Assembly (NCBI GenBank): GCA_948144175.1
Contig: CANXME010001989.1
Span: forward strand, 593,245 to 657,244
Source: Closterium sp. NIES-65
Taxonomy: Eukaryota > Streptophyta > Zygnematophyceae > Desmidiales > Closteriaceae
Length of the DNA: 64,000 nucleotides
Direction: 5' to 3'
Shown here: piece by piece, positions 43,301 through 52,177 of the stretch
Layout of the letters: each line of letters begins with the position of its first letter
Position numbering within the stretch: the stretch's first letter is position 1
Translations under genes and position numbers: made by a program
Notes under the pieces: generated by a model
Databases searched by the model: none
What the model was told of the DNA's origin: nothing
What the model saw: the letters and a program-made list of their open reading frames with translations, nothing else

Positions 43301-46300
43301 GCAGGGTAAAAAAAAAAAGAGAACGTATTTTTGGAAATTTACCATAAAAAACGGTACCGTAAAAACGGCGCTGTGCTGTGCTGTCCCATGCTGTGCCGTG
43401 ATGTGTTGTGATGCGATATGTAATATGTGACATGCAATGTGAGATCGCCTTCCTCACCTTGTTTTCACTAAAAAACTGGGTCTGTGTCAAACCGAAAGTG
43501 TTTAGTATTAGGGGGCATGTGAGACCAAACTGGGACAGGAAGGTTGGCATTCGAGTGCCACCCGCTTGAACTGTAGACATGTTGGGGAAAGGGAGGGGGG
43601 GGGGGGAGGGGGAGGGAAAGGGGGGGAAGAACCTCAAAAGCAAATAAAGTGTTACAGAAGTTGTAAAGAGGTAGTCGGTCCGTCGTTGGTACCCTCTTAT
43701 GGTCACATAGTTGGGGCAAGATCAGGGTTTTTGCGTTTAAGCCCAGAACGGAGCCTGCCCGTGGCATTCGGGCGGAAAACACCTTCCTAGGCAAGTGGCG
43801 TGATGGGAGGATGTGTGTGGGAGGCTACACGGGTTGTGGTGCAAAAGATGTCAGCCCCACATGCCATGCCCTTCAACTAAGGCGTTTTTTTTAGGCGCCT
43901 CAAAGATGTGCGTGGGAGGCTACATGGGCTGCATTGCAAAATGTGCCAGCCTCACATGCCATGCGCTTCAACTTAGGCGTTTTTTTAGGCGCGTCAAAGA
44001 TGTGCGTGGGAGGCTACATGGGCTGCATTGCAAAATGTGCCAGCCTCACATGCCATGCGCTTCAACTTAGGCGTTTTTTTAGGCGCGTCAAAGATGTGCG
44101 TGGGAGGCTACATGGGCTGCGTTGCAAAATGTGTCAGCCTCACATGCCATGCGCTTCAACTTAGCAGTGTGCCCCTTCTCTTTCCAAACCCCTGACTTTG
44201 TTGGCCTGCTTAGCCAGTTTGCATTAGCTGAATTGAACTTGTCATGCATTCTCCTACTGCTAATGAAACCACACTTCTCTCTCCCCTCAGGAAATAAAGG
44301 GTTGTAAGCAAGAAATCAACACAAGGTATATTACTTACCCAGGGAGCAACTGGCAGTGCCCTTGGGAGAAAAGGCGAAGGGGAAGTAGGGCAAGGGGCAG
44401 AGGCAGGAGTAGGAGCCATCCACACCATCTATACACACTCCTGGGGCGCATGGGTTGCTGTAGAGCTGGCGACACGTGTAGGCCTCTGGTGAGGGGACGT
44501 GGGGGGAGGGGAAAGAGAATGGGGGGGGGGGGGGGGGGGGGGCAGAGAGGGGAGAGAGGAGTGAGTGAGTGAGCAGCACATCGGCACACTGTCGATGCAC
44601 ACCCCGGGGCGCATGGGTTGCTGGAGAGCTGACGACACGAGTAGGCCTCTGGTGAGGGGAAGGGGGGAAGGCGGGGTGGGGAGAGGGAGAGTAGAAAAGA
44701 GAGGATGGGGGAGGAGGGGGAGGAAAGAGCAAGAGGGAGGGGGAGGAGGAAGAGAGCGAGGGAGGGGCAGTGGGTTGGGGAGATACAATGGAAGGGGATT
44801 GGGTAAGTCTCATCCACCTCAGCAGTGGGGGATGTAGGAGCGGAGTAGACATGATGGGAACAATGGGCTGACATTCCAGGAAGGCAAAGGAAGCACAATA
44901 CAAAGAACAAAACAATACAAAGAACAAAACAACACAAAAAAAGAACACACCCTTCAGTTTCACAAGGCAGGACTGACCAGGGAAGCAGGAGGGCAGGCCA
45001 GTGAGGTGAGTGGGGGACGTGAGGGCCACTTGCCTACCGCACTCCACCATTTGCCTACCACACGCACTCCACACCTCACCTCTTGCACTCCATGTCTCAC
45101 CAGGGAAGCAGGAGGGCAGGCCAGTGAGGTGAGTGGGCTCGAAGGAGGGGAGCTTCAAGGCGCACTTGCAGGAGGGCAGCAGGACAGAGGCGTCCCATGG
45201 GGACCGCGCCTTAGAGCATGTGCCCATGCCGCAGGGGAGCACGGGAGAGTGGTTGCAGAAGTCAGTGTCTATCAAGGGGGGTGAGGGCGGGTGTGCGGGG
45301 AAGCGAGGGGATAAAGTGAGAAGCGAGGGGGTCAAGTGAGAAGCGAGGGGGTCAAGTGAGAAGCAAGGGGATAAAGCGGGGGCTGGAATATACATATGTA
45401 TATATATATACATATATATATGTATATATATATTTACCTTCCTCTTTTCTCTCCCCTTTCCAGTCGTGGAGGCGAGGGCGACGGGGGCAGGGCTCGTGGC
45501 TTGCTATGCCTCCCCCCTCCCACTCTTCCCCCTCACCACCCCCCCCCCCCCCCCCTCCTACCTGTGAATCGGAAGGTCCAGGAGGAGAGGGCAACGGGGG
45601 AAGGCATGCGGCCAGGGGGGGGAGGGAGAGCAGCGCTGGTGAACCCAACGACTAGCTGCCCAAAGGATGGCGACCATAGGTCCGTGGGGCTGCTGCTGCC
45701 GCTGCTACTGCTGTTGCTGCCGCTGCCGCTGCCACTGCTGCTTTGAGTGGTCTGTGTCACATTGGTCAGAGCAGCACACAGGTCAAAACTGAGCCTCGTG
45801 CTGCCCTTCACAACAGGGGGTTTGTACCACCGAATCAGCATCTCCTTGCTGCTCCCGTTATAGTCAACCCTCATCTGCCACACGTCATCCGGCTCCATCG
45901 GATAAACCACTTTCTTTGCGAAAATCGAGGTCATGTTAAAATCAGTGTTAACGCCAACATGTATACTATTTACATCGCCCATTTCTGGGTTTGCTACAGT
46001 GTCCCATTCCACAGCTACACTCCGCGCGCCATCCGGCCAGCTGCCATTAGCGAGTCGCGAGGATGGGTCCCGGCCGTACCCCATATAAGCCCCACCTTGA
46101 CCTACGGTCGCATGAGTGCTTATAACGAACGCGAGCCCATGGGAAGCGGATGTATTCATGGAAAAGCCGTATGTGAAGGTGAAGGAGCGAGCCTTGCAGA
46201 CAGGAGGCTCGGTGGCTGTAGTTTGGGAAGGTGGGGAGGAGGAGGAAGGAGAGGAACGGGGGGAGCTGCGAGGACGAGCAAAGGGAGGAGGAGGGAAGGG

Positions 46301-49300
46301 AGGGGAGGAGGAGGAGTAGAGGAGAGGGAGACGGCGGGTGAAGAAGAGGGCTCCAGGTGCGGGTTCGTTTGATTGGCTGGTGGATGCCACGTCAGCAGCG
46401 ACGGAGAGGTCGGCAGCGAAGAAACGCTTCCGTGTGCTGCCATGTGTCAGCAGGGGAGTGGCTGGCGTGATGTAGGGGAAGGAGAACGAGTCTGCCGCCC
46501 AAAACAGAAGCGGATCCTCCGCTGATGGAGTGGCATGATACAGAGGAAGGGGGGGATGGGGAGAGTGGGGTGGGTGGGTGGAGGGGGGGTGAAAAAGGTG
46601 GGGGGTGTGGGGGTTTCGGAGGAAATCACGCCAAGGAGCTTTAATCCTAGGTAGGGTGTGGACTATGGGCCATGATAGGCAGATTCCATGAGCTTCACGC
46701 CTCCTCTTCATATCAAGGAACACTGGAAGATGAACACTGGAAGTGTGATGGTGAAGGAACCGAGGGGATGGAAGGGAAATACTATGGTCGGTTCAGCACA
46801 GGCAATTTCTGAGCCGCCTTGAATATACAGAACCAACGAAATCTTGAGGAACAGTGCATTCGAGGCGCCTCAAAAGTCGTCTCAAAATATCAGGCGCCTC
46901 AAAACTAGAAGCCTCAAAAACTGATTGTGGTTATGTGATTGAGCGGTGTGAGTAGCAGGTTAAAGACACTCCACTCACCCTCCCCCACTTGGAACGTCCA
47001 CCCCAGCACCACTTAAGGTCACCAAGCAACTCACCCTCCCCCACTTGGAACGTCCACCCCAGCACCTCATGTGCCTGAGCCTGCTCCGCCCCCTTGCCCG
47101 TGGCCGCTGTGAATCCCACAAACAGCGGCGGGGGGGGCGCTGCCGCCTCCGGGTCGTTCCCCCCCAGCCACTCGCACGTGTCCAGGAATGTGCTCAGCAC
47201 GGCCGAGCGCGGGAGAGGGGGGGCGGAGGGGGAGGAGGAGGAAGAGGAACGAAAGGAGGAGGAGGAGGGGGAGGGAGAGCGAGAGAACCGGGGGAAACCA
47301 GGGAAGCAAGGAAAGCGACAGGAGGAGCGAGGGGTGGGGAGGGGAGGGGAGGAGGAGGGGGCAGGGGAGAGCCAGACGGTGAGGAGGGAGGAGGAGGCGT
47401 TGTAGTGGATGGTGGCGAGGAGGGTCTGACCGGCGTTGAGGGCGGGAATGCCGAGGGGGTGCACGGGGGCAGAGGCGAGAGAGAGCATGCTGCCGTGCAG
47501 GTTCACCCCCACGTGGTGGTCGGGGCGGTCCCAAAACTCGGGAGAAGAGGCCGTGTCAAACTCCACTGCCAGGCTCCGCTGCTGCTGTAGCTGTGTGTGG
47601 GGGAAGCAGGAGGGGGAGCAGGGTAGTGGGCAGAAGAGCAGGAGAGCAAGGAGAGCAGGAGAGCAAGGAGAGCAAGGAGAGCAGGAGAGCAAGGAGAGCA
47701 AGGAGAGCAGGAGAGCAAGGAGAGCAAGGAGAGCAGGAGAGCAAGGAGAGCAAGGAGAGCAGGAGAGCAAGGAGAGCAAGGAGAGCAGGAGAGCAGGAGA
47801 GCAAGGAGAGCAGGAGAGCAAGGAGAGCAAGGAGAGCAGGAGAGCAGGAGAGCAGGAGAGCAAGGCAGGAAGAGTAAGACCAGCAGACAATAAACAGGGA
47901 CGACGAAGCGGAAAGACGAACAGCAAATCCACAACAAACGCCATCCCATTGCTGCCTATCCCCGCCTAAGTTGGAGTATACGCTCAGAGCCTCAAGCGTA
48001 TCGCGTTTATACGCTTGCGTTTTAACGCTATACGCAAAACGCTAGGGAATACGCAATACGCAGTCAGAAAAGTTTTAGGGCTGCTCGAAAAAAAAAAATC
48101 GCGGAATAGGTGCGGAATTTCTTCGTGAGCATTTCGCGAAAGTCGAAATGCTAATCGGTGGTCTAGGCAAGCGGAAATGTGACTTCGAAGTTGGGAGGCA
48201 TGTCTGGGAATCGAAATGTTGAATCTCATATTAGTACCGCACTGGAACCCATAACATCTACGAACTCCAACCTGTCCAGAACCACCCCCCCAACAAACCC
48301 CACGCTGCTTACCAGCCAGTCAGCCCTAATCTCGACATTTCTACATTTCGTTTCATCTCGATCTCGCCGACTTCATACTTCTCAACGAGTATGACTAGAC
48401 TGCGGGCACCAACTTCGTGCTTTGCACCTCGCCCATCCCCCGCTAAAGACCTAACAACTGCCCGGGAAAAAAATTTAGGTGCCCGGCCCTGTGTATTCAC
48501 TGCGTACAGGAAGCCTCCCAAGAAGCGTTCAGCGTTTATACGCTAGCGGATAAACGCTAGCGTATGAAACGCGAAACGCGTATATTCCAACTAAGATCCC
48601 CGCCCCGCCCCATTGGGTGTGCGGATGCGGAACGCAAAGGAACTGTACCTGAGATGACACGTACCTGAGATGACACGTACCTGAGATGAGATGTACCTGA
48701 GACGACACGTACCTGATATGACACGTACCTGATTTGACATGTATCTGAGATGACATGTATCCGAGATGACACGTACCGGATATGACACGTACCTGAGATG
48801 ACACGTACCTGAGATGACATGTTCCTGAGATGACACGTTCCTGAGATGACATGTACTTGAGATGACATGGACCTGAGATGGCACGTACCTGAGATGACAC
48901 GTACCTGAAATGACACGTACCTGATATGACACGTACCTGAGATGACACGTACCTGAAATGGAACACTGCTGGTGCTGATGAGATGCGCGTACCTGTGAGT
49001 CATCAGCACCAGTCGTGCTCCCCGGGGGCAGCAGCAGTCGGCCGTACCCCAGGGAGGGCCCCGGCAAGCCAAGAGTGGGCGTCGGCAGCATCACAAACGC
49101 CAAGCCCTCGCCGCCCAGCCCGGCGGCATTGGGGGAGGAGATGCGGAAGGTGAAGGAGGTGGAGAAGGAGAAGGGGCGGCAGGGGGAGGAGGGCGTGGCG
49201 GGGGCGAGCAGGGCGAAGGGGGTGGGGTGCAGCGCCAGGGCGGCAGCGTTGAGGTCGGAGAGCGTGGTGAGGGAGAGGGAGGAGCGGTTGCGACGGGTTG

Positions 49301-50667
49301 AGCCGGCTGTGAGGAGCGGGTGGGCACTGGAGAGCGGCCAGTGGGAGAAGGACTTGAGAGGGGAGGGGTCGGCTGCAGGGCAGGGAAGTGGGGAAGGCGT
49401 GGGGGAGGGGAAGGAGGGGAGGGGGGGGCGGGAGGGAGTGGGAGAAGTACTTGAGAGGGAAGGGGTCGGCTGCAGGGCGGCGGCAGTGATGGGGAGTGGA
49501 AGGGGGAGGAAGAGTGGGCGCAGCCGTGAAATCAGGGATCGATGAACAGAGCACATGAGTCGGAGGTTGAAACTTGGACGTTGAGCATCATGTGTGCAAC
49601 AAACAATGTTGATCGATAAACTAAGGATGTTGATCGATAAACAAACGATGTCAATGCGCAGCGCAACGCATGCATTCTACCATCGTGCCTGTGCCACACC
49701 AGTTACCCTGTCAACCATTCCTGACTTTCTGCTTCACTGCGAGTGGGCATGACAGACGCAAGGTCGATAGCAGTGGTCCCCGCCCCACTTCCAACGCCAC
49801 ACCCACTCACTCAACTGGGCCATCCGCCCGTCCGCACCGTCTCACCAACCGTCTGTCTGCACCTACCCCCCCCTCTCACTCACCTGGGGCTCTATCCCTC
49901 CCCACCTCGCCCGTCCTGCATCCACCTGTTCCTCTCTCACTCACTGCGAGTGGGCATGACAGACGCAAGGTCGATAGCAGTGGTCCCCGCTTCCGAAGCC
50001 ACTCCCTCTCTCTTCACCCCCACCTTCGCTCCCGCTCCTGCTCCCCCTCCCGTACTCGCAGCAACAGCGAATTCGGCTGCTCCCGGTCTTGTTCCCACAC
50101 CCTCCGCTGCCGCTGCCGCAGCGTGGGCTACGAAACTAGCTGCTTGCACTGTCCGCGCTGCTGCAACCCGTGATTCCCCCACCCCCTCCTCCGCTGCCGC
50201 ATTGTGAGATACAGTCTCCGCACCAGCTGCTTGCACTGCGGGCGCTGCTGCTGCTGCCGCCGCTGCTGCTGCTACTGCTGCTGCTGCCCCTGCATCTGCT
50301 GCTCTCTTCAGCCCAGAGCTCCGGAACTGTTGTGGCCCCCAGACCCGCCTGAGTGAGGGGAAGGGTAGCGTGGGGAAGCGGAGAAGCCTTTCCAGGGCGG
50401 ATGCAGCGCGGGTAAGGTGGGGGTGTAGTGCGGATCGGATTAGGAGGCCCATGGAGGAGGAAATGGTGAAGCCGCTGCCCCCCCTGCTGTCAACAACGGC
50501 CCTGCTGCTGCTGCTGCTGCTGCTGCCGCCGCCGCCGCTGCCGCCGCCGCTGCTGCTGCTGGTTGTGCTGGTGCTGCTGGCGCCGATGCTACCACTGTCA
50601 CTGCTGCTGCTGGCAAATACGCTGCTAGTGGCGTCGGCAGTACGGCTGGAGGTGGCGACGGTGGCAG

Positions 50668-50698
<31 letters not shown>

Positions 50699-52177
50699 AC
50701 TGCTGTCTTGCACACCTCGAATCACCAAATGCAGCGCCACTCCCCCGGGAGGCACAACCAACGAGGAAGGGGAAGAGGCGGAGGAGGAAGAAGAGGAGGG
50801 GGATTTCGGGGGGTCAGGGAGGGGGAAGAGGAGGGGTCCCACTTGGAACCAAGGCAAGGCGCCGGACAAACTCGCACTGCTCGCCCCACACGGCACACCC
50901 ACCCGCCACTCCCCCCACACCTGCTCCCCCGCCTCTCCTCCAGCTGCTCCCCCTCCCCCTGCTGCTGCGGCAGAAGCGTTCAGCGGAACTACCAGCAGCA
51001 GCACCTTCAACAGCCGCACTGCCTCCCCTTCCCCGGCCCCCTCCCCCTCCGCGCACAGGCTGGCGCGCGCAAAGAACGAGAGCGACAGCTGGCGCGGGGA
51101 CTGCTGCTGCTGCGCCTGCTGCGACTCGTTGCTGGTCGGCGCCGCGGGTTTGAGTTCGCACAGCGCTTGCGCCACGCCTGGGCCGCCAAACGCGCTGCTA
51201 CTAGTACTATCATTACTACTGCTATTGCTACCATCAGAAGTGTCGTTGCTACTAGGCGACGCGGAAAAAGCGGAAGTCAGCCGTAAAAAGCGGGGACCCG
51301 TCGGCTGCCAGTAGGGTGTCCGTGACTCCCGTGACCCCGTTCTTAATTGACATGTCAGCAGGCGACGCCGCCGCCCCTCCTGCTGTCGCGACCGCTTCTA
51401 CCAGTGTCGCACCCGCTGGCGCGCGCATTGTTCCGCGGTTTCCGCCGCCAGTTGCGGTGGCGAAGACCTCGTCGCTGAAAAACGATTCCCCAGGTTCCAG
51501 CGCGCGCCACGGGAATAAATATGGCCACGGATCGCATGACGCGTTCAGCTTCTTGCGACGCCATCCTGTATCGAGACAGCTTGTATCGAAGCTTGGGTTC
51601 GAGAGGAAATTCAAAGATTCACCTGTGACGGCCAAAGAAGTGGGGGTATAATGAAATATTTGGAGATTTACAGGGCTCAGCGGATAGAAACGAAACTTCT
51701 AGAGATACAGCTTTGCCAGCTCAGCTGATCGTTGCGGCAACATCTACGCACGAACGAATAATCGGGAGGAGCGGAACGGAATGCACACCGGCAAACGACC
51801 GAAAAGTGGCTTATATTGCGAGGAGGAAGAAGGGGGTGGAGGCAAAAGGAACGAGTAAAATGTGGAATTATAACTACGCCTGGAGAAGGACGGCTGCTAC
51901 ATAGTGGCTCGTCTCTATTAAAGGCGTGCTTACGACTCGACAAGTACTTAGCATGATAGAGACGAAACCTTAATTGGCGGTGATACCGAGAACGGGAGAA
52001 GCGGAGCCTCTTACTTGGATTCGTTAGGTTATAGCAGTCGACGAGACCGCGAGCGACACGAACAAAGGCTACGAAATAGAGGAGAAACGTAACCCGTCGG
52101 AATTTCGCGACACAGTGAAGGCTCGTGGCCCCTGCGTGAACACGCAATCTGCGGCGACAGATGCGGAAGCGGTTCAT
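40131..52177 (-). CDS. Lectin-EGF-LysM multidomain gene, copy 2 (full length)
   Basis: Read as complement(join(40131..40337, 41133..41423, 42152..42247, 43139..43234, 43458..43570, 44339..44485, 45101..45268, 45562..46521, 47035..47590, 48993..49372, 49945..51622, 52015..52177)). Total 4855 bp, one base more than a multiple of three because of a frameshift near 51252. Otherwise 1617 residues. Approximate layout: leader 1-54, CBM-like and Ser/Ala region 55-613, lectin 1 614-925, lectin 2 926-1245, EGF-like 1246-1350, LysM units 1351-1617. Secreted or surface glycan binding is inferred from the domains. The start ATG at 52177 is the only one before the hydrophobic segment. Reads towards copy 1 (tail to tail). 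Confidence 0.78.
40338..41132 (-). other. Intron 11 of copy 2
   Basis: Two exon 11 end duplicates, a TTGAGTCGACTCAA palindrome (41054-41067), an AGGCCT one near 40910, and three units of the 14-bp minisatellite that is expanded to about 38 in copy 1. No extra exon. Confidence 0.65.
41133..41423 (-). CDS. Copy 2 exon 11: LysM-like unit 3
   Basis: 291 bp as in copy 1: LLCVAFDQEWYD, TCQGLWQAFSL, FFQLNPGLPC. Donor GAG|GTGAGT. Two degenerate copies of its 3' end plus donor follow in the intron at about 40955-41050 and 40838-40900. Confidence 0.84.
41514..41732 (-). repeat. 12-bp TGTACATTGGTG array
   Basis: About 18 units of 12 or 15 bp in intron 10 of copy 2, occupying the place of the CCCCAATATAC array in copy 1. 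Confidence 0.9.
41833..42151 (-). repeat. 20-bp array of donor-like units after exon 10
   Basis: Sixteen units of TACTCAAAAGTGATCTCACC (+ strand) abutting the exon 10 donor. On the gene strand each unit carries GGTGAGATCACTTTTGAGTA, repeating the true donor context. Copy 1 has about one and a half units (11441-11475). Confidence 0.93.
42152..42247 (-). CDS. Copy 2 exon 10: LysM 2 core
   Basis: 96 bp, GDTCDSINALFNTQIEPLNP and ALSCSDG. Acceptor CTGCAG, donor CAG|GTGAG. A degenerate upstream duplicate of its start lies at about 42330-42372, as in copy 1. Confidence 0.88.
42406..42497 (-). repeat. (GAGGT)n microsatellite
   Basis: About 18 pentamers in intron 9 of copy 2. The matching place in copy 1 (about 10938-10980) has a few CACCT units. 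Confidence 0.9.
42905..43138 (-). repeat. Stuttered exon 9 ends and donors
   Basis: Units of about 57 bp, each containing the exon 9 end AATGTACA...CTGTTAAT and a GTAAGTGGCAT donor, then degenerate half units to 42905. Copy 1 has one such duplicate. Confidence 0.85.
43139..43234 (-). CDS. Copy 2 exon 9: LysM 1 end / LysM 2 start
   Basis: 96 bp. Codes the same GFQCRAPIPA and YTVN as copy 1, donor TAT|GTAAGT. The exon end plus donor is repeated three more times downstream (about 42968-43138). Confidence 0.85.
43458..43570 (-). CDS. Copy 2 exon 8: LysM 1, first half
   Basis: 113 bp as in copy 1, FGLTCPLILNTFGLTQTQFF identical. Borders TCTACAG and AAG|GTGAGG. Confidence 0.78.
43571..44338 (-). 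repeat. Intron 7 of copy 2 with 94-bp repeat
   Basis: Four units of about 94 bp starting at 43810, 43905, 43999 and 44093 (GATGTGCGTGGGAGGCTACA). Each junction carries TTTTTTTAGGCGCCTCAAAG or a variant. Unrelated in sequence to the 72-bp repeat at the same place in copy 1. Confidence 0.88.
44339..44485 (-). CDS. Copy 2 exon 7: EGF-like module 2
   Basis: 147 bp as in copy 1: YTCRQLYSNPCAPGVCIDG, GSYSCLCPLPYF, CSLG. A degenerate copy of its 5' half with acceptor (YSCRQLSSNPCAPG) lies at about 44590-44660 in the preceding intron. Confidence 0.85.
45101..45268 (-). CDS. Copy 2 exon 6: EGF-like module 1
   Basis: 168 bp as in copy 1, with all Cys conserved (DFCNHSPVLPCGMGTC, CKC, SCFPG). The 3' end plus donor is repeated at about 44984-45015. 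Confidence 0.83.
45562..46521 (-). CDS. Copy 2 exon 5: L-type lectin 2
   Basis: 960 bp against 1050 in copy 1, the difference lying mostly in the Ser/Gly linker. DSFSFPYI, FTFTYGFSMNTSASHGLAFVIS, SVAVEWDT, IHVGVNTDFN, WQMRVDYNGSSKEML and LVVGFTSA are all conserved. Borders ATCAG|CGGAGG and ACAG|GTAGGA. Confidence 0.87.
46522..47034 (-). other. Intron 4 of copy 2
   Basis: Contains the duplicated exon 4 end (46974-47010), and GAGGCGCCTC palindromes with flanking AAAA (46862-46871 and near 46893). No exon. Confidence 0.6.
47035..47590 (-). CDS. Copy 2 exon 4: L-type lectin 1, C-terminal half
   Basis: 556 bp, 24 bp (8 codons) longer than in copy 1 through a Ser/Pro loop. LAVEFDT, HHVGVNLHG, LTVWLSP and VGFTAATG are kept. 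Acceptor CACACAG, donor GG|GTGAGT. The last 30 exon bases plus donor recur at 46974-47010. Confidence 0.87.
47636..47862 (-). repeat. GAGAGCAAG/GAGAGCAGG array
   Basis: A 9-bp purine-rich unit repeated about 25 times with variants in intron 3 of copy 2. Only a trace (TGCTCTCCTGCTCTC) is present in copy 1. Confidence 0.9.
47971..48590. mobile_element. 620-bp MITE-like element
   Basis: Terminal inverted repeats TTGGAGTATACGC / GCGTATATTCCAA (12 of 13 match), target duplication CTAAG (47966-47970, 48591-48595), many subterminal AGCGTATA/TATACGCT motifs, no open frame of note. Absent from the matching intron of copy 1, so it inserted after the duplication. Confidence 0.85.
48596..48992 (-). repeat. 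16-bp array next to the exon 3 donor
   Basis: About 20 units of ACCTGAGATGACACGT (+ strand, 48646-48960) run up to the exon 3 donor. On the gene strand each unit reads CAGGTACGTGTCATCT, so every unit contains a CAG|GTACGT donor-like site. Copy 1 has about three units (3637-3690). Confidence 0.85.
48993..49372 (-). CDS. Copy 2 exon 3: L-type lectin 1, N-terminal half
   Basis: 380 bp, identical in length and phase to copy 1. FSFSTSFTFRIS and GGEGLAFVMLPTP are kept. Acceptor CTGCAG, donor CAG|GTACGC. Confidence 0.87.
49733..49790 (-). repeat. Duplicate of exon 2 end plus donor
   Basis: The sequence coding AIDLASVMPTR plus its GTGAGT-like donor region (around 49935-49990) recurs nearly exactly about 211 bp downstream in the gene. 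Confidence 0.85.
49945..51622 (-). CDS. Copy 2 exon 2: CBM-like and Ser/Ala-rich region, one frameshift
   Basis: Starts LNFLSNPSFDTSCLDTGW, reminiscent of the N-terminal strand of CBM4/9 modules. Later PRQLSLSFFARASL, WGEWRVGVPC and GGVALHLVIRG resemble further strands of that fold (weak, by eye). The first frame ends FRFFRVA at TAGTAG (51249-51254) and the exon continues in the next frame (SSNDTSDGSN), so one extra base lies near 51252: a real lesion or an assembly error. Ser and Ala homopolymer tracts fill 50500-50720. It ends CTCGCA|GTGAGT in the same phase as copy 1. Confidence 0.65.
51623..52014 (-). other. Intron 1 of copy 2
   Basis: 392 bp between donor GTAAGA (52014) and acceptor GTCACAG (ends 51623). 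The minus strand stays partly open through it, but phase and splice signals favour an intron. No repeats. Confidence 0.55.
52015..52177 (-). CDS. Copy 2 exon 1: N-terminal leader
   Basis: 163 bp. A basic N-terminus (MNRFRICRRRLR) is followed by VTFLLYFVAFVRVARGLVDC, a signal-peptide or signal-anchor-like hydrophobic stretch. It ends at donor CCAA|GTAAGA in phase 1. Joining to 51622 gives NPSESLNFLSNPSFDT in frame, which supports the border. Confidence 0.65.
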
